Position numbers and translations under genes: made by a program. A stretch of DNA of 64,000 nucleotides from an uncultured Eubacteriales bacterium (GTDB taxonomy: Bacteria > Bacillota > Clostridia > Christensenellales > Aristaeellaceae). Shown one piece after another: positions 17,693 through 26,303 of the stretch. Positions within the stretch are counted from its first letter, which is position 1; every line of letters begins with the position of its first letter. Where the stretch lies: the NCBI GenBank assembly GCA_900548145.1, contig URJB01000006.1, forward strand, positions 1 to 64,000. Direction: 5' to 3'. The notes beneath the pieces were generated by a model. It saw only the letters and a list, made by a program, of their open reading frames with translations. It was not told where the DNA came from and ran no database searches.

Positions 17693-18127
17693 ATGGAGTG
17701 GCTGAATCCTTTTGGACTGCTCATCATTGCGGTCATTATGATTCCAAACATTCTTTTCGCCGTCAAATGCAAAGACAGCTTTGCGAATCGCTGGAGCAAT
17801 AAAGCGGTTGAAACTATGGAACAAATCGGCAGGTTCGGCTGTTTTGGTTTCATGATCTTCAACATTCCCGGGACCTGCTTGGGATGGTGGTCTGACGCGG
17901 CGTTCATAGTCTGCTTTATGGCGGATGCTGTATTGGTGATCCTTTACTGCGCGATCTGGGCTGTCTTTTTTCAGAAAAACAGTTTGTTCAGAGCTCTGGC
18001 ACTCTCCATCATTCCCTCTGTTTTGTTCTTATTCAGCGGGATCATGAGTCGTTCGCTGCTTTTAATCTTCGCATCCCTGTTGTTTGCACCCAGTCATATT
18101 CTCATTTCGTACAAAAACGCAAAATAA
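17693..18127 (+). CDS. Small membrane protein of unknown function
   Basis: The 144-residue protein has about four hydrophobic segments (near 5-20, 43-60, 66-88 and 98-135). The second ATG of the frame (17693) is taken as start because AAGGAG lies six bases upstream; the first ATG overlaps that site. Codon use is less G+C-rich than the neighbours, which may mean recent transfer. The family was not recognised. Confidence 0.65.
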   Translation: MEWLNPFGLLIIAVIMIPNILFAVKCKDSFANRWSNKAVETMEQIGRFGCFGFMIFNIPGTCLGWWSDAAFIVCFMADAVLVILYCAIWAVFFQKNSLFRALALSIIPSVLFLFSGIMSRSLLLIFASLLFAPSHILISYKNAK

Positions 18128-18177
18128 TCTTTCCCCGCAGAGCAAACGCAGTTGCATTTTTGGGGTGCATCATCCAA

Positions 18178-18224
18178 CCCCCGGCTTGAAAAAAGTCCAA
18201 AGCCGGGGGGTGGTATCGTTTTTT
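18178..18224. terminator. Convergent hairpin between the membrane gene and asnB
   Basis: A ten-base stem CCCCCGGCTT/AAGCCGGGGG is followed on the plus strand, after nine bases, by six T. It probably ends the plus-strand gene; the minus-strand side has no T run. Confidence 0.5.
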
Positions 18225-19804
18225 CACACGCCGCTTTGCCCGTAGTTGGCCAGCACGCGGGCGGAGGGGTCATCCACGTCGCAGCCGGGCCAATCCCGGT
18301 TGGGCATCCAGAAGCCGGACACCATGGCGGCCTGACCGGGATAATATTTTTCGAAAAGCTGGCGGTACAAAAGACTTTCCTTGGTAAACGGACGGGCAAA
18401 ATCGTACTCTGCGCACCCAGTGCGGAAGGTCTCATCCGTGTAAAGGGATTCGGCATAGGCCTTCAGATCGTCTACCATAGAATGCCCTACTGCGTCGCTG
18501 AAAGCGGCTTTCTGCCGCCAAAGAATCTCCTCCGGCAGAATGTGATCGTCGGCAAAGGCCTGACGGATCAGGTATTTGCCCATATCGTGACGATTCATTT
18601 TCAGCGCCGGGTCAATGGCCATGGCGTAGCGCACGAAGGCCAGATCGCCAAAGGGAACGCGGGCTTCCAGCGAGTTGACGGAGATGCAGCGGTCGGCCCG
18701 CAGCACATCGTACATATGCAGCTCCCGGATGCGCTTCTCCGCCTCATGCTGGAACGCGGCCGCGTCCGGGGCAAAATCCGTGTACTTGTAGCCGAACAGC
18801 TCGTCGGAAATCTCGCCTGTCAGCAGCACCCGAATGTCCGTATGCTCATGAATGTACTTGCACACCAGATACATGCCGATGCTGGCCCGGATGGTGGTGA
18901 TGTCATAGGTGCCCAGCAGCGCCACCACAGGCTCCAGCGCGGCCAGCACGTCCTCTTTGGTGATGATGACCTCCGTGTGGTCGCTGCCGATAAACTCCGC
19001 CACCTTGCGGGCGTATTTCAGGTCGATAGCGTCCACATCCATGCCGATGGAGAAGGTGCGCAGGGGTTTGTTCAGCTTGCGGGCGGCGATGGCGCACACC
19101 AGTGAACTATCCAGACCCCCGCTGAGCAGGAACCCCAGCGGCGCGTCCGCGTCCAGCCGCTTCTCCACCCCGGCGGTCAGCAGGTCATGCAGTCCCCGGC
19201 AGACGGTGTCTTCATCGGCCATAAGGTATTGATCTGCCCGGGCCGGGTCGGCGTAACGGACAAATTCCCCGCCCGCCCAATAGCAGCCCGGCGGAAAGGG
19301 CAGGATCGTTTCGCACAGCCCCACCAGATTCTTGGCCTCGCTGGCGAAAGCCATGGAGCCGTCCGCCAGCACGCCGTAATACAGGGGCCGAATGCCGATG
19401 GGGTCCCGGGCGGCGATAAGTCTGCCGGACTTTGCATCGTACAGAATCAGGGCAAACTCCGCGTCCAGCACCTTGAACAGCTCCAGTCCGTATTCTTCGT
19501 ACAGGGGCAGCAGAATTTCACAGTCGGAATCGCTTTGAAAGGTATATTTTTCTTCCAGCCGCTTTTTCAGCGGACGGAAGCCGTACAGTTCGCCGTTGCA
19601 GACCACGTAACTGCCGTCCCGTTCAAAGGGCTGCATCCCGGACTCGTTCAGGCCCATAATGGCCAGCCGGTGGAAGCCCAGATAGCCGCAGGGAATTTCC
19701 GTCAGCCGGGACATATCCGGCCCACGGGACAAAGTACGGTCAAAATGCTCCCGCAGGGTCTCCACCGGGATCGACTTGCTTTCCACACCAAAAATCGAGC
19801 ACAT
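18224..19804 (-). CDS. asnB: Asparagine synthase (glutamine-hydrolysing)
   Basis: AsnB makes asparagine from aspartate using glutamine nitrogen and ATP. The 526-residue protein starts MCSIFG, leaving Cys2 as the N-terminal nucleophile of the glutaminase domain; the synthetase domain has the PP-loop SGGLDSS near residue 233 and TGEISDELFGYKY. The ATG at 19804 follows GGAGGTG. A T-box leader with an AAC specifier lies upstream, so expression should rise when uncharged tRNA-Asn accumulates. Confidence 0.96.
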   Translation of the reverse strand: MCSIFGVESKSIPVETLREHFDRTLSRGPDMSRLTEIPCGYLGFHRLAIMGLNESGMQPFERDGSYVVCNGELYGFRPLKKRLEEKYTFQSDSDCEILLPLYEEYGLELFKVLDAEFALILYDAKSGRLIAARDPIGIRPLYYGVLADGSMAFASEAKNLVGLCETILPFPPGCYWAGGEFVRYADPARADQYLMADEDTVCRGLHDLLTAGVEKRLDADAPLGFLLSGGLDSSLVCAIAARKLNKPLRTFSIGMDVDAIDLKYARKVAEFIGSDHTEVIITKEDVLAALEPVVALLGTYDITTIRASIGMYLVCKYIHEHTDIRVLLTGEISDELFGYKYTDFAPDAAAFQHEAEKRIRELHMYDVLRADRCISVNSLEARVPFGDLAFVRYAMAIDPALKMNRHDMGKYLIRQAFADDHILPEEILWRQKAAFSDAVGHSMVDDLKAYAESLYTDETFRTGCAEYDFARPFTKESLLYRQLFEKYYPGQAAMVSGFWMPNRDWPGCDVDDPSARVLANYGQSGV

Positions 19805-19826
19805 AAAAAGCACCTCCAAAGTTTCC

Positions 19827-20135
19827 CGCGGCATCGTCTGATGATTTCAGGACGAATGCCGCGCTCCGTGGTGCCACCTGATTTGCTTCTTTGACGGGTT
19901 CTGACAAACCCCGGCCGCTGTAACGGGCGACCGGCCCGCCGCCCCTACTTGCGCCCCGGCGCTTTCAGTTTGGACTCGGAAGGGTTCTTTCGCTCGGGCC
20001 GCCCGCGGGCTTTTCAGCTGCCGCCCGCTCTCTTTGGGTGCGGGAACCGAGGTACTTTGCTTCCTCAACGCTTTGCATATCAATAAAAAAGACAAGGGCA
20101 TCAGACGCTTCTGCGTCGTCGGCACCCTTGCCTTG
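19827..20135 (-). promoter_or_regulatory. T-box leader of asnB, probable Asn specifier
   Basis: On the minus strand the T-box AGGTGGCACCACGG lies at 19866-19879, followed by a hairpin with arms GCGGCATTCGTC/GACGATGCCGC (about 19827-19864). Upstream are typical Stem I parts: AGTA at 20053-20056, AGAG at 20029-20032, a GCTG distal-loop motif at 20015-20018, and a GAAC context giving the codon AAC (19984-19986), which matches asparagine. The distal hairpin has no clear T run before the asnB ribosome-binding site. An extra hairpin with T run lies at the 5' end (20085-20130). Confidence 0.87.
20085..20130 (-). terminator. Promoter-proximal hairpin with T run inside the asnB leader
   Basis: A long stem with outer arms CAAGGG/CCCTTG and inner stem GACGC/GCGTC is followed by TCTTTTTTATT. 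It begins about five bases after the expected transcription start and precedes Stem I of the T-box. Confidence 0.6.
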
Positions 20136-20141
20136 GTTGGA

Positions 20142-20170
20142 AGTATACAACGGGTCACGGCCCGCGTCAA
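20142..20170 (-). promoter_or_regulatory. Promoter of the asnB T-box transcript
   Basis: TTGACG (20165-20170) and TATACT (20142-20147) are separated by 17 bases on the minus strand. Confidence 0.8.
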
Positions 20171-20195
20171 CGGAAAATTTTGTTTTTTTTCTGTT

Positions 20196-20768
20196 TTACG
20201 CAATCGGCTTCATTTCCACCAGACGGTACCCTTCGGCCTCTGCCGGGTCATGAGTGACCAGCACCACCGTTTTATTCCGGGTGTACTCCCCTACCGCGCC
20301 CTGCACGGCCCTTTTGGTTTCCGCGTCCAGCCCCTTATAGGGTTCGTCCAGAAACAGAATGTCGAAGTCCGCCAGCAGCGCCCGGGCAATGGCAACCCGG
20401 CGTTTCATACCGCCGCTGAACTCCCGCACAGACCGGGAAAGGCTCTCCTTTTCCAGCCCAAGCCGAAGGAGCAGCGTTTCCGTCTCCACCGGCAGACCGC
20501 CGCACACGAACCGCACGTTTTCCGCGGCGGTCAGCTGTTCCAGCAGCCGGTCTTCCTGAAAAACGGCGCTCATGCGCAGACCATCCAGCCCCGCGATGCC
20601 GCCGCCGTCCGGGCGTTCCAGTGCCATCAACAGCCGCAGCAGCGTGGTCTTGCCGCAGCCTGAAGGCCCCATCAGGCAAAGATGCTCGCCGCTTTCCATC
20701 GTCAGCGAGAAATCCCTCAGCACGGGCTTTCCGTCGTAGGCTTTGCACAAATGCTCGATGCGGATCAT
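20196..20768 (-). CDS. ABC transporter ATP-binding protein, NitT/TauT type
   Basis: The 190-residue ATPase has Walker A GPSGCGKTT (about 34-42), a Q-loop, the signature FSGGMKRR, Walker B with DEP and an H-loop VTHD. It ends soon after the H-loop, so it is about 50 residues shorter than typical SsuB/TauB proteins and lacks the usual C-terminal extension. Its ATG overlaps the permease stop by four bases. It energises uptake through the permease and binding protein encoded upstream. Confidence 0.92.
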   Translation of the reverse strand: MIRIEHLCKAYDGKPVLRDFSLTMESGEHLCLMGPSGCGKTTLLRLLMALERPDGGGIAGLDGLRMSAVFQEDRLLEQLTAAENVRFVCGGLPVETETLLLRLGLEKESLSRSVREFSGGMKRRVAIARALLADFDILFLDEPYKGLDAETKRAVQGAVGEYTRNKTVVLVTHDPAEAEGYRLVEMKPIA

Positions 20769-21532
20769 GCGCAAAGCCTCCTTTCGATCAGTCCCACCAG
20801 CAGGGACAGCAGCTTTTCGCAGCCCACGCTCAGTAGCACGATAGTCAGCGTCCAACAGAACAGATCGGGCGTTTCCAGATAAATCTTGGCCTGATAGAGC
20901 TTTTCGCCGATGGAACCGGAGGGCATTCCGATAACCTCCGCCGCCACGCCGCTTTTCCAGCACAGGCCGATGGCGATATTCATGCCCGACCGCAGGTAAG
21001 GCATGGCCGAGGGCAGATAGATGCCCCAAAGCCGCCGGGCGAAAGGCACCCGAAACAGCCGTGCCATTTCCAGAAGCTGGGGATCGGTGTGGCACAGGCC
21101 GGTCAGCGTGTTCTGATACAGCACCGGGAAGGCGATCATCAGGCTGATGAGGATGGACAGGTTCCGGCTGGGCACCCACAAAAGCGCCAAAATGACAAAA
21201 GAAGCCACAGGAATGGCCTTCACGGTGGCGGTCAGGGGACTGAGCAGCTGCCGCACCCAGCGGTGACGGTAGCTGAGCACTGCCAGCACCAGCGCCAGCG
21301 CCAGACTCAGGAAAAAGCCCAGCAGAATATGCCCCAGCGAGAAGCCCACCGATTGCCAGAACTGGGGCTGCCACAGGAGCTGAAAAAAACGCTGGATCGC
21401 CTGCAGGGGCGATACCAGCAAAATGGGCTCGTCCACCCAGCGGGCGGCGGCCTCCCAGCAGAGAAGCCAGAAGGCCGCCGCCCACAGGGGGATAGAGCGC
21501 TTTTTCTTAGCGCTGGAAGTAGAAAGCGTCAT
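20765..21532 (-). CDS. ABC transporter permease, NitT/TauT/ThiX type
   Basis: The 255-residue permease has about six membrane segments and the EAA-like loop EMARLFRVPFARRLWGIYLPSAMPYL near 165-190. It overlaps the upstream binding-protein gene by 26 bases and the ATPase gene by four, so the transporter genes are tightly coupled. The substrate is not determined; related systems import sulfonates, nitrate or thiamine-pyrimidine precursors. Confidence 0.9.
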   Translation of the reverse strand: MTLSTSSAKKKRSIPLWAAAFWLLCWEAAARWVDEPILLVSPLQAIQRFFQLLWQPQFWQSVGFSLGHILLGFFLSLALALVLAVLSYRHRWVRQLLSPLTATVKAIPVASFVILALLWVPSRNLSILISLMIAFPVLYQNTLTGLCHTDPQLLEMARLFRVPFARRLWGIYLPSAMPYLRSGMNIAIGLCWKSGVAAEVIGMPSGSIGEKLYQAKIYLETPDLFCWTLTIVLLSVGCEKLLSLLVGLIERRLCA

Positions 21533-22484
21533 CCGGCAGCGCGCCGCCCACGGACTGGGGGTTCTGGTCGAAGAGCACCTTCAGATAGCCGGAAAGCTGC
21601 TCCTTCATTTCCGCCCCTTCGATAAACACGATCTGGCAATAGGGCAGAGCCTTCTGAGCCACAGCCTCGGGCACGATGTCAAAGGCGGCGATCAGCTTGG
21701 CGGCGGCGTCCACGTTGGCGTTCACATATTCCACGGAGGCCTTGTAGCCGTCCAGGAACTTGCTGACTTCTTCGGGATGCTCGGCCACATAGTCGGTGCG
21801 GGCAATGACGATGCCGGTCAGCATGGCGCTGGGCTCCTCGCTGCCTTCCTGCAGCTTGGCCCACTCAGCGGTCAGATCCAGCGCCACATGGACGCTGTCC
21901 TGCTTCATCTGGGCGGTGGTCACGAAGGGCTGAGGCAGCACGGCCACGGAGCCTTCGTTGCTCAAGAGGGCGGCCAGACACTCGGAATGCTCGGACTTGT
22001 ATTCCACGGTCACGTCTTTTTCAGGGTCAATGCCGTTGCCTTCCAGCAGGTAGTTCAGGGCATATTCGGGGGTGGCGCCCTTGCCGCTGGAATAAATGGT
22101 GCGGCCCCGCAGATCCTCAAAGGAATGGACGGTCTGTTCGCCGTTTTCCACCACGTAGAGGATGCCCAGCGTGTTGATGGCCAGCACCTGCACCTTGCCC
22201 TGCGTGTTGTTGTACAGCACGGAGCCCAGATTGGCGGGCACGGCGGCGATGTCGATCTCGCCCTTCACCAGTTTGGGGGTAATTTCGTCGATCGCAGAAG
22301 CAATGCTGAAATCATAGCTGGCGGCCTCGTCGGTCATCAGCTTGCTCAGGCCCATGGCGGTAGGGCCCTTCATGGCCATCACCCGGGGCAGGGCTTCGGT
22401 TCCCTCGGCGAAAGAAACGGCGCATACAGACAGCGCCATGCAGGCGACCAGCAAAACGGAAAGTAACTTTTTCAAAGCGTTCAT
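21507..22484 (-). CDS. ABC transporter substrate-binding protein, NMT1/THI5-like
   Basis: The 325-residue protein has a signal peptide ending SFA-EG and a periplasmic-binding-protein type II fold with GPTAMGLSKLM near the N-terminus and SGKGATPEYALNYLL in the middle. There is no convincing lipobox, unusual for a Gram-positive binding protein. The ATG at 22484 has GAGGAAA upstream. The ligand could be a thiamine precursor, sulfonate or other small organic; the sequence does not decide. Confidence 0.88.
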   Translation of the reverse strand: MNALKKLLSVLLVACMALSVCAVSFAEGTEALPRVMAMKGPTAMGLSKLMTDEAASYDFSIASAIDEITPKLVKGEIDIAAVPANLGSVLYNNTQGKVQVLAINTLGILYVVENGEQTVHSFEDLRGRTIYSSGKGATPEYALNYLLEGNGIDPEKDVTVEYKSEHSECLAALLSNEGSVAVLPQPFVTTAQMKQDSVHVALDLTAEWAKLQEGSEEPSAMLTGIVIARTDYVAEHPEEVSKFLDGYKASVEYVNANVDAAAKLIAAFDIVPEAVAQKALPYCQIVFIEGAEMKEQLSGYLKVLFDQNPQSVGGALPDDAFYFQR

Positions 22485-22504
22485 AATCAGATATTTCCTC
22501 CTGT

Positions 22505-22780
22505 TCAATCAGTTTCATTGGTAGGATTGGGTTTGGACTGCACCAGAGCACTCTTGACCTGTACGCCGGGAAGATTGCCCATCTTGCCGGTCATGGCCCC
22601 CAGTTGATCGTTGGTGCCCCGAACGATCAGGCAGATCACAGACTGCCCCCGGGACGGGCTGGGTACGCCCATGCGGCCTTCGATCATGGCCGCAAAGGAA
22701 GACAGAATTTCGTTGACCTTCGGCACCGACTGCCGATCCTCGATCACGATGCCCACAAAGCCCAGACGTTCCTCCGTCAT
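22505..22780 (-). CDS. TM1266-type (iron-only hydrogenase system) putative regulator
   Basis: This 91-residue protein begins with the family's GFVGIVIEDR and ends in a ferredoxin-like alpha/beta fold resembling the NikR C-terminal or ACT-type domain; it includes GRMGVPSPSRGQSVICLIV. The family is usually named for its association with FeFe-hydrogenase maturation genes, and no direct biochemical role is established to my knowledge. Here it is the first gene of the ABC transporter operon, 20 bases from the binding-protein gene. No hydrogenase genes are in the window. Confidence 0.88.
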   Translation of the reverse strand: MTEERLGFVGIVIEDRQSVPKVNEILSSFAAMIEGRMGVPSPSRGQSVICLIVRGTNDQLGAMTGKMGNLPGVQVKSALVQSKPNPTNETD

Positions 22781-23049
22781 CCGGCACGCCCCCCTTTTTC
22801 AAAAACTTGTTGAAAACACAAAAACCGTCAGACGCACCTCTGCGCCTACGGCCCTTTTCGTTGATTCAGCATATGGCTTTCCCTCCCTCTTCTTGGACGT
22901 TGACGCATCCCCGTCCGCAAATTAGAATGATGTTTCTGCGGCTGGCCCTCACGTCTCCGCTCGGGTTTGCCGCCAAAAAGAGTATACCCCATTTTCGGCA
23001 AAATGAAAAGCCCGGACGAAAAAAAGTCAGGCTTTTCAAAAAGGCTTTT
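22781..23049 (-). promoter_or_regulatory. Structured leader before the TM1266/ABC operon
   Basis: This 269-base gap contains no gene. On the minus strand a TATACT box lies at about 22981-22986 (weak -35 TTTTCA at 17 bases). The leader of about 190 bases contains several G-rich stems and ends in a hairpin around CCGT/ACGG with inner GCGCA/TGCGT followed by TTTTTGTGTTTT (about 22810-22855), an attenuator layout just before the TM1266 gene. I could not match it to TPP, c-di-GMP, cobalamin or T-box consensus. Confidence 0.45.
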
Positions 23050-23718
23050 TCAGCCGTCTCCTTCCCCCGGGCCGCACAGCACCAGAATCGCGCCGTCTGT
23101 CGCGCGAACATTCACCTGATAAGCGTCCAGCACATTGATCGGTGAGCAGAAAAAGAATTGCCAGTACGGCACGGACAGAAACTCGCTTTCATGAACAATG
23201 CCGTATTGTACCGTTTGGAAACGCGCCAACGTCGCGTCCGTTTCTCCATAGGCGTACTCCATATTTTCAATGGCGATGGCCAACGCTTTTTCCAGCGGCA
23301 TATCTCCCGGCCGGGGCTCGTCAAAGCAGGAGCCGCGGGCCTTCAATCCCTCAAAATACAGCGTGTTTTCCGCGCCCAACGCTTCCAGAAGGATTCCGCC
23401 CTGCGTCAGCTCCGGCTTTCGCCCCAACGGCTGAGGAAGATATCCCGTCACGATCCAGCCGCGTATTTCCTTTCTCTCCTCATTGTCGCAAAAGGAGACA
23501 TAGGCCATTTCATAGGTTTTCAGCCAGTTTTCGTCCTCCGGCCTCCCTTGCTCGGGAGGCTCCACCAGCCGGTACTCCTCGTCCTCCTGCAAAGTGGCGA
23601 TACACTCCAGCCGATCCGAAAACACGGGCGTTTCCACCGACACATAATCCGCCAGCGCCGGTGCGCAGCACAGGCTCAGACATAAAAACAGCGCCATAGC
23701 TCTGTGAAAAGACTTCAT
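23050..23718 (-). CDS. Secreted protein of unknown function
   Basis: The 222-residue protein has a signal peptide (cleavage near ALA-DY) and no lipobox. The start of the mature part is SH3-like (VETPVF...EYRLVEPP), and the C-terminal 40 residues resemble a PepSY-type strand pair ending YQVNVRATDGAILVL. ATG 23718 follows AGGAAG. It lies downstream of the ctpA terminator and is probably a separate transcript. A distant resemblance to the secreted protein at 30553 is limited to this C-terminal pattern. Confidence 0.7.
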   Translation of the reverse strand: MKSFHRAMALFLCLSLCCAPALADYVSVETPVFSDRLECIATLQEDEEYRLVEPPEQGRPEDENWLKTYEMAYVSFCDNEERKEIRGWIVTGYLPQPLGRKPELTQGGILLEALGAENTLYFEGLKARGSCFDEPRPGDMPLEKALAIAIENMEYAYGETDATLARFQTVQYGIVHESEFLSVPYWQFFFCSPINVLDAYQVNVRATDGAILVLCGPGEGDG

Positions 23719-23750
23719 CGGTTTCTTCCTCTCTCCCGTTTTCTTTCCCC

Positions 23751-23794
23751 GATAAAACGAAAGAAGGATGGCCTTTTCATCCATCCTTCTTTCG
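23751..23794 (-). terminator. Terminator of ctpA
   Basis: A perfect 14-bp stem (CGAAAGAAGGATGG and its complement) is followed on the minus strand by TTTTATC. Confidence 0.9.
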
Positions 23795-23809
23795 GGAATT
23801 TTCTTTTGA

Positions 23810-25048
23810 TTACGGCAGTTTTTCCACGGCCACATCATAGGCGATTTTCAGCTGAGGGTCGTTCATATCGCCGATGTCATACATAACGTCCTTATTTTCC
23901 TCGGGCATTTCGGCGATCACATCCGGCGTGATGCCCTTGTGATGCACCTCGTTGCCGTTGGGCGTGAAATACTGGGCCACGGTCAGCTGCATGCCTGCGC
24001 CCCGGGTGCCCACGGGCAGCACGTACTGCACCACGCCCTTGCCGTAGGTGGTCACGCCTACGATGGTCGCACGGCCGTAGTCCTGCAGGCAGCCGGAGAG
24101 GATCTCACTGGCAGAGGCGGAGTTTTCGTTCACCAGCACCACCAGCGGAATATCATTCTTGCCCTGATGGAGCTGATACGTCTCCTCGCTGCCGTCCCGG
24201 TAGCGCAGAGAGGCCACCGTGCCGCTTTCCAGGAACAGATCGGCCACCTTCACCGCGTCGTCCACCCAGCCGCCTGGATTGTCCCGCAGGTCGATGAGCA
24301 GCACCTTCGCACCCTCGTCCAGCAGGCTGTTCATATGCTCCTTGAATGCCGTGGAGCAGTCGCCGCTGAACTCATAGAGGGAGATATAGCCCACGCTGTT
24401 TTCCAACATACAGGAGTTGACGTAATTCACATGCACCTGCGCCCGGGTGATGACGAAATCCATCAGCTGGCCGTCCCGGAGCACCTGCACGTTGACGGGC
24501 TTGCCCACCTCGCCCCGCATGATGTCCACCGCATCCTGCAGGCTGGTGGCGGTCACGTCCAGATCCTCTACCTTGGAAAGAATATCGCCCTTGCGCAGTC
24601 CGGCTTCCAGCGCCGGGCTGTCCAGAAAGACCCGAGTAACGGTACACAGGCCGGTCTGATAATTCGCCATGATCTGAATACCTACGCCGGCGTAGTTGCC
24701 CTCGTCGTCCGCCCACATCTTGGCATAATTCTCCGGGGTGTAATAGAAGGTGTAGGGATCGTCCAGACCGTAAAGCAGGCCCATGGCCGCGCCCTCCAGC
24801 ATTCCTTCCTCGTCCGGCTCCTGATAGTAATACTGGTCGACGATCTGCTTGATCTCGTCCAGTTCTTCGTATTGCTTGAGCCGCTCATACTCCTCCTTGG
24901 AGATCGTGACCATCTCGCCGTCGCTGGCAGCCGTGCTCTCGCCGGTCAGCGCGTCGGTAATGGTGGTGGGCAGCAGCGAGCAGCTAGTCAGCATGACCAG
25001 CACCAGCGTCAGAAGAACGGTCATCTTGCGGGCCTTGGTCCATTTCAT
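23810..25048 (-). CDS. ctpA: S41 carboxyl-terminal processing protease, lipoprotein
   Basis: CtpA/CtpB proteases cut protein C-termini outside the membrane; CtpB of Bacillus acts in sporulation signalling, but the target here is unknown. The 412-residue protein has a lipobox signal (VMLTSC, Cys23), an N-terminal helical segment, a PDZ domain (about 105-200) and the S41 domain with the Ser312/Lys337 dyad, 25 residues apart as in E. coli Tsp, in NSASASEI and TYGKG. It follows the CdaR-like gene by 30 bases and is probably co-transcribed with it. Confidence 0.93.
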   Translation of the reverse strand: MKWTKARKMTVLLTLVLVMLTSCSLLPTTITDALTGESTAASDGEMVTISKEEYERLKQYEELDEIKQIVDQYYYQEPDEEGMLEGAAMGLLYGLDDPYTFYYTPENYAKMWADDEGNYAGVGIQIMANYQTGLCTVTRVFLDSPALEAGLRKGDILSKVEDLDVTATSLQDAVDIMRGEVGKPVNVQVLRDGQLMDFVITRAQVHVNYVNSCMLENSVGYISLYEFSGDCSTAFKEHMNSLLDEGAKVLLIDLRDNPGGWVDDAVKVADLFLESGTVASLRYRDGSEETYQLHQGKNDIPLVVLVNENSASASEILSGCLQDYGRATIVGVTTYGKGVVQYVLPVGTRGAGMQLTVAQYFTPNGNEVHHKGITPDVIAEMPEENKDVMYDIGDMNDPQLKIAYDVAVEKLP

Positions 25049-25078
25049 ACGATCACCCCGTTTCCATTCATTTGAAAA

Positions 25079-26149
25079 TCACAGAATTTCTCTGGGTTTT
25101 TCCTGTCCGCAGCGCTTGAGCTTGTAGAGGATCTTGAACGTCACCGCGTCATCGAAGTGGCGCAAGTCCAGCCCCGTCTGCCGCTGCACCTTGTCCAGCC
25201 GGTACACCAGCGTGTTGCGGTGGATGAACAGCTGCCGTGCCGTATCGGAAAGGTTCAGGTCCTTGCGGAAGAACATTTCGATGGTTTGCAGCATTTCTTC
25301 GTTAAAAAGCTTGGCCGTCTTGCGGTTGAACAAAAGCGAATGATACCGCAGACTGTCCTCCCGGGGCACGCTCATCAAGAAGCGTTCCAGCATGAGGCGG
25401 CTGAAAAGGAAAATATGCTCCTCCGGATTGAACAGCTGGCCCACTTCGATGGCCCGTTTGGCCTCGGCATAGCTTTCGCCCAGCAGAGCAAGGTTATTCT
25501 TGCTTTCGCCCACGCCCGCCGCCATATTCAGGGCGGCTTCTTCCATCAGGGTCTCCTGCACGGCCAGCACGTACTGTTCCAGCTCCGCCGCGCCGTCGAT
25601 GCCCTCCATATCCTTAATAAGGGCCGCTTCCCGACGGTTCATTTCCACCAGCACGTCCGTTTCGCCCAGCGGCAGCAACTCGCCCAGCGTACTGTAGGCG
25701 CTGGCCTTGTCGGTATCGTCCAGCTGGAACACAATGACGCAGCGATTCATTTCCAACGGAATTTTATGTTCCGCCGCCCGGGCCGCCAGCTCCGCGCCAG
25801 TCAGCTCCTGCCGCAGCGCCTTGCGGTATACATCGGAATAGCCGGAAATGGAAAGACTGCTCTTGAGCAGACTCATGACCATAGCGTCCGCAAGGCACAG
25901 CACGTCGCCCGCGCCGGGCGCGGAGGCCTGCGCCGCCAGATACAGTGCGGGATGAATATCCAGAACCCGCACCAGCGCGTCGCCCACATGATGGTTGATC
26001 CCGGAGGCCAAAGTAGAAGCGGGCACGGCAATTCCCGGGCCGTCCTCCGGCACGATGCAGGCTCCGTCCGCGTCCAACAGACGCAGGGGAAGACTCAATT
26101 CCTGAAAAACTTTGGCGATTTTGCGAAGATACCGCTTTTCAATATACAC
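25079..26149 (-). CDS. CdaR/PucR-family transcriptional regulator
   Basis: The 356-residue protein has an N-terminal sugar-diacid-recognition-like domain, a central GGDEF-related segment and the C-terminal PucR helix-turn-helix (DLNLSDTARQLFIHRNTLVYRL). The start is a GTG at 26149 with GGAAAGGAG ten bases upstream. A TATAAT box lies at 26207-26212 on the minus strand. The next gene, ctpA, may be a target. The ligand is unknown; CdaR itself responds to sugar diacids. Confidence 0.88.
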   Translation of the reverse strand: MYIEKRYLRKIAKVFQELSLPLRLLDADGACIVPEDGPGIAVPASTLASGINHHVGDALVRVLDIHPALYLAAQASAPGAGDVLCLADAMVMSLLKSSLSISGYSDVYRKALRQELTGAELAARAAEHKIPLEMNRCVIVFQLDDTDKASAYSTLGELLPLGETDVLVEMNRREAALIKDMEGIDGAAELEQYVLAVQETLMEEAALNMAAGVGESKNNLALLGESYAEAKRAIEVGQLFNPEEHIFLFSRLMLERFLMSVPREDSLRYHSLLFNRKTAKLFNEEMLQTIEMFFRKDLNLSDTARQLFIHRNTLVYRLDKVQRQTGLDLRHFDDAVTFKILYKLKRCGQEKPREIL

Positions 26150-26303
26150 GCGAGGCTTGCTCCTTTCCTGTCCCGGCCAGCGCCGGGAGGCCAAAAGACC
26201 GCATCCATTATAGCGGATTCCGACAAAAAAGTACAGTCAAAACCCTTTGGGAAAGAAGCGGAAAAGTAAAAACAAAGGAAGATCAAATGAAACAAAGACG
26301 AAG

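Noticed and set aside
22781..23049. TPP, c-di-GMP or cobalamin riboswitch before the NMT1/THI5-like operon
   Set aside because: GGCAAACC-like text is present, but the other conserved cores of those classes were not found.
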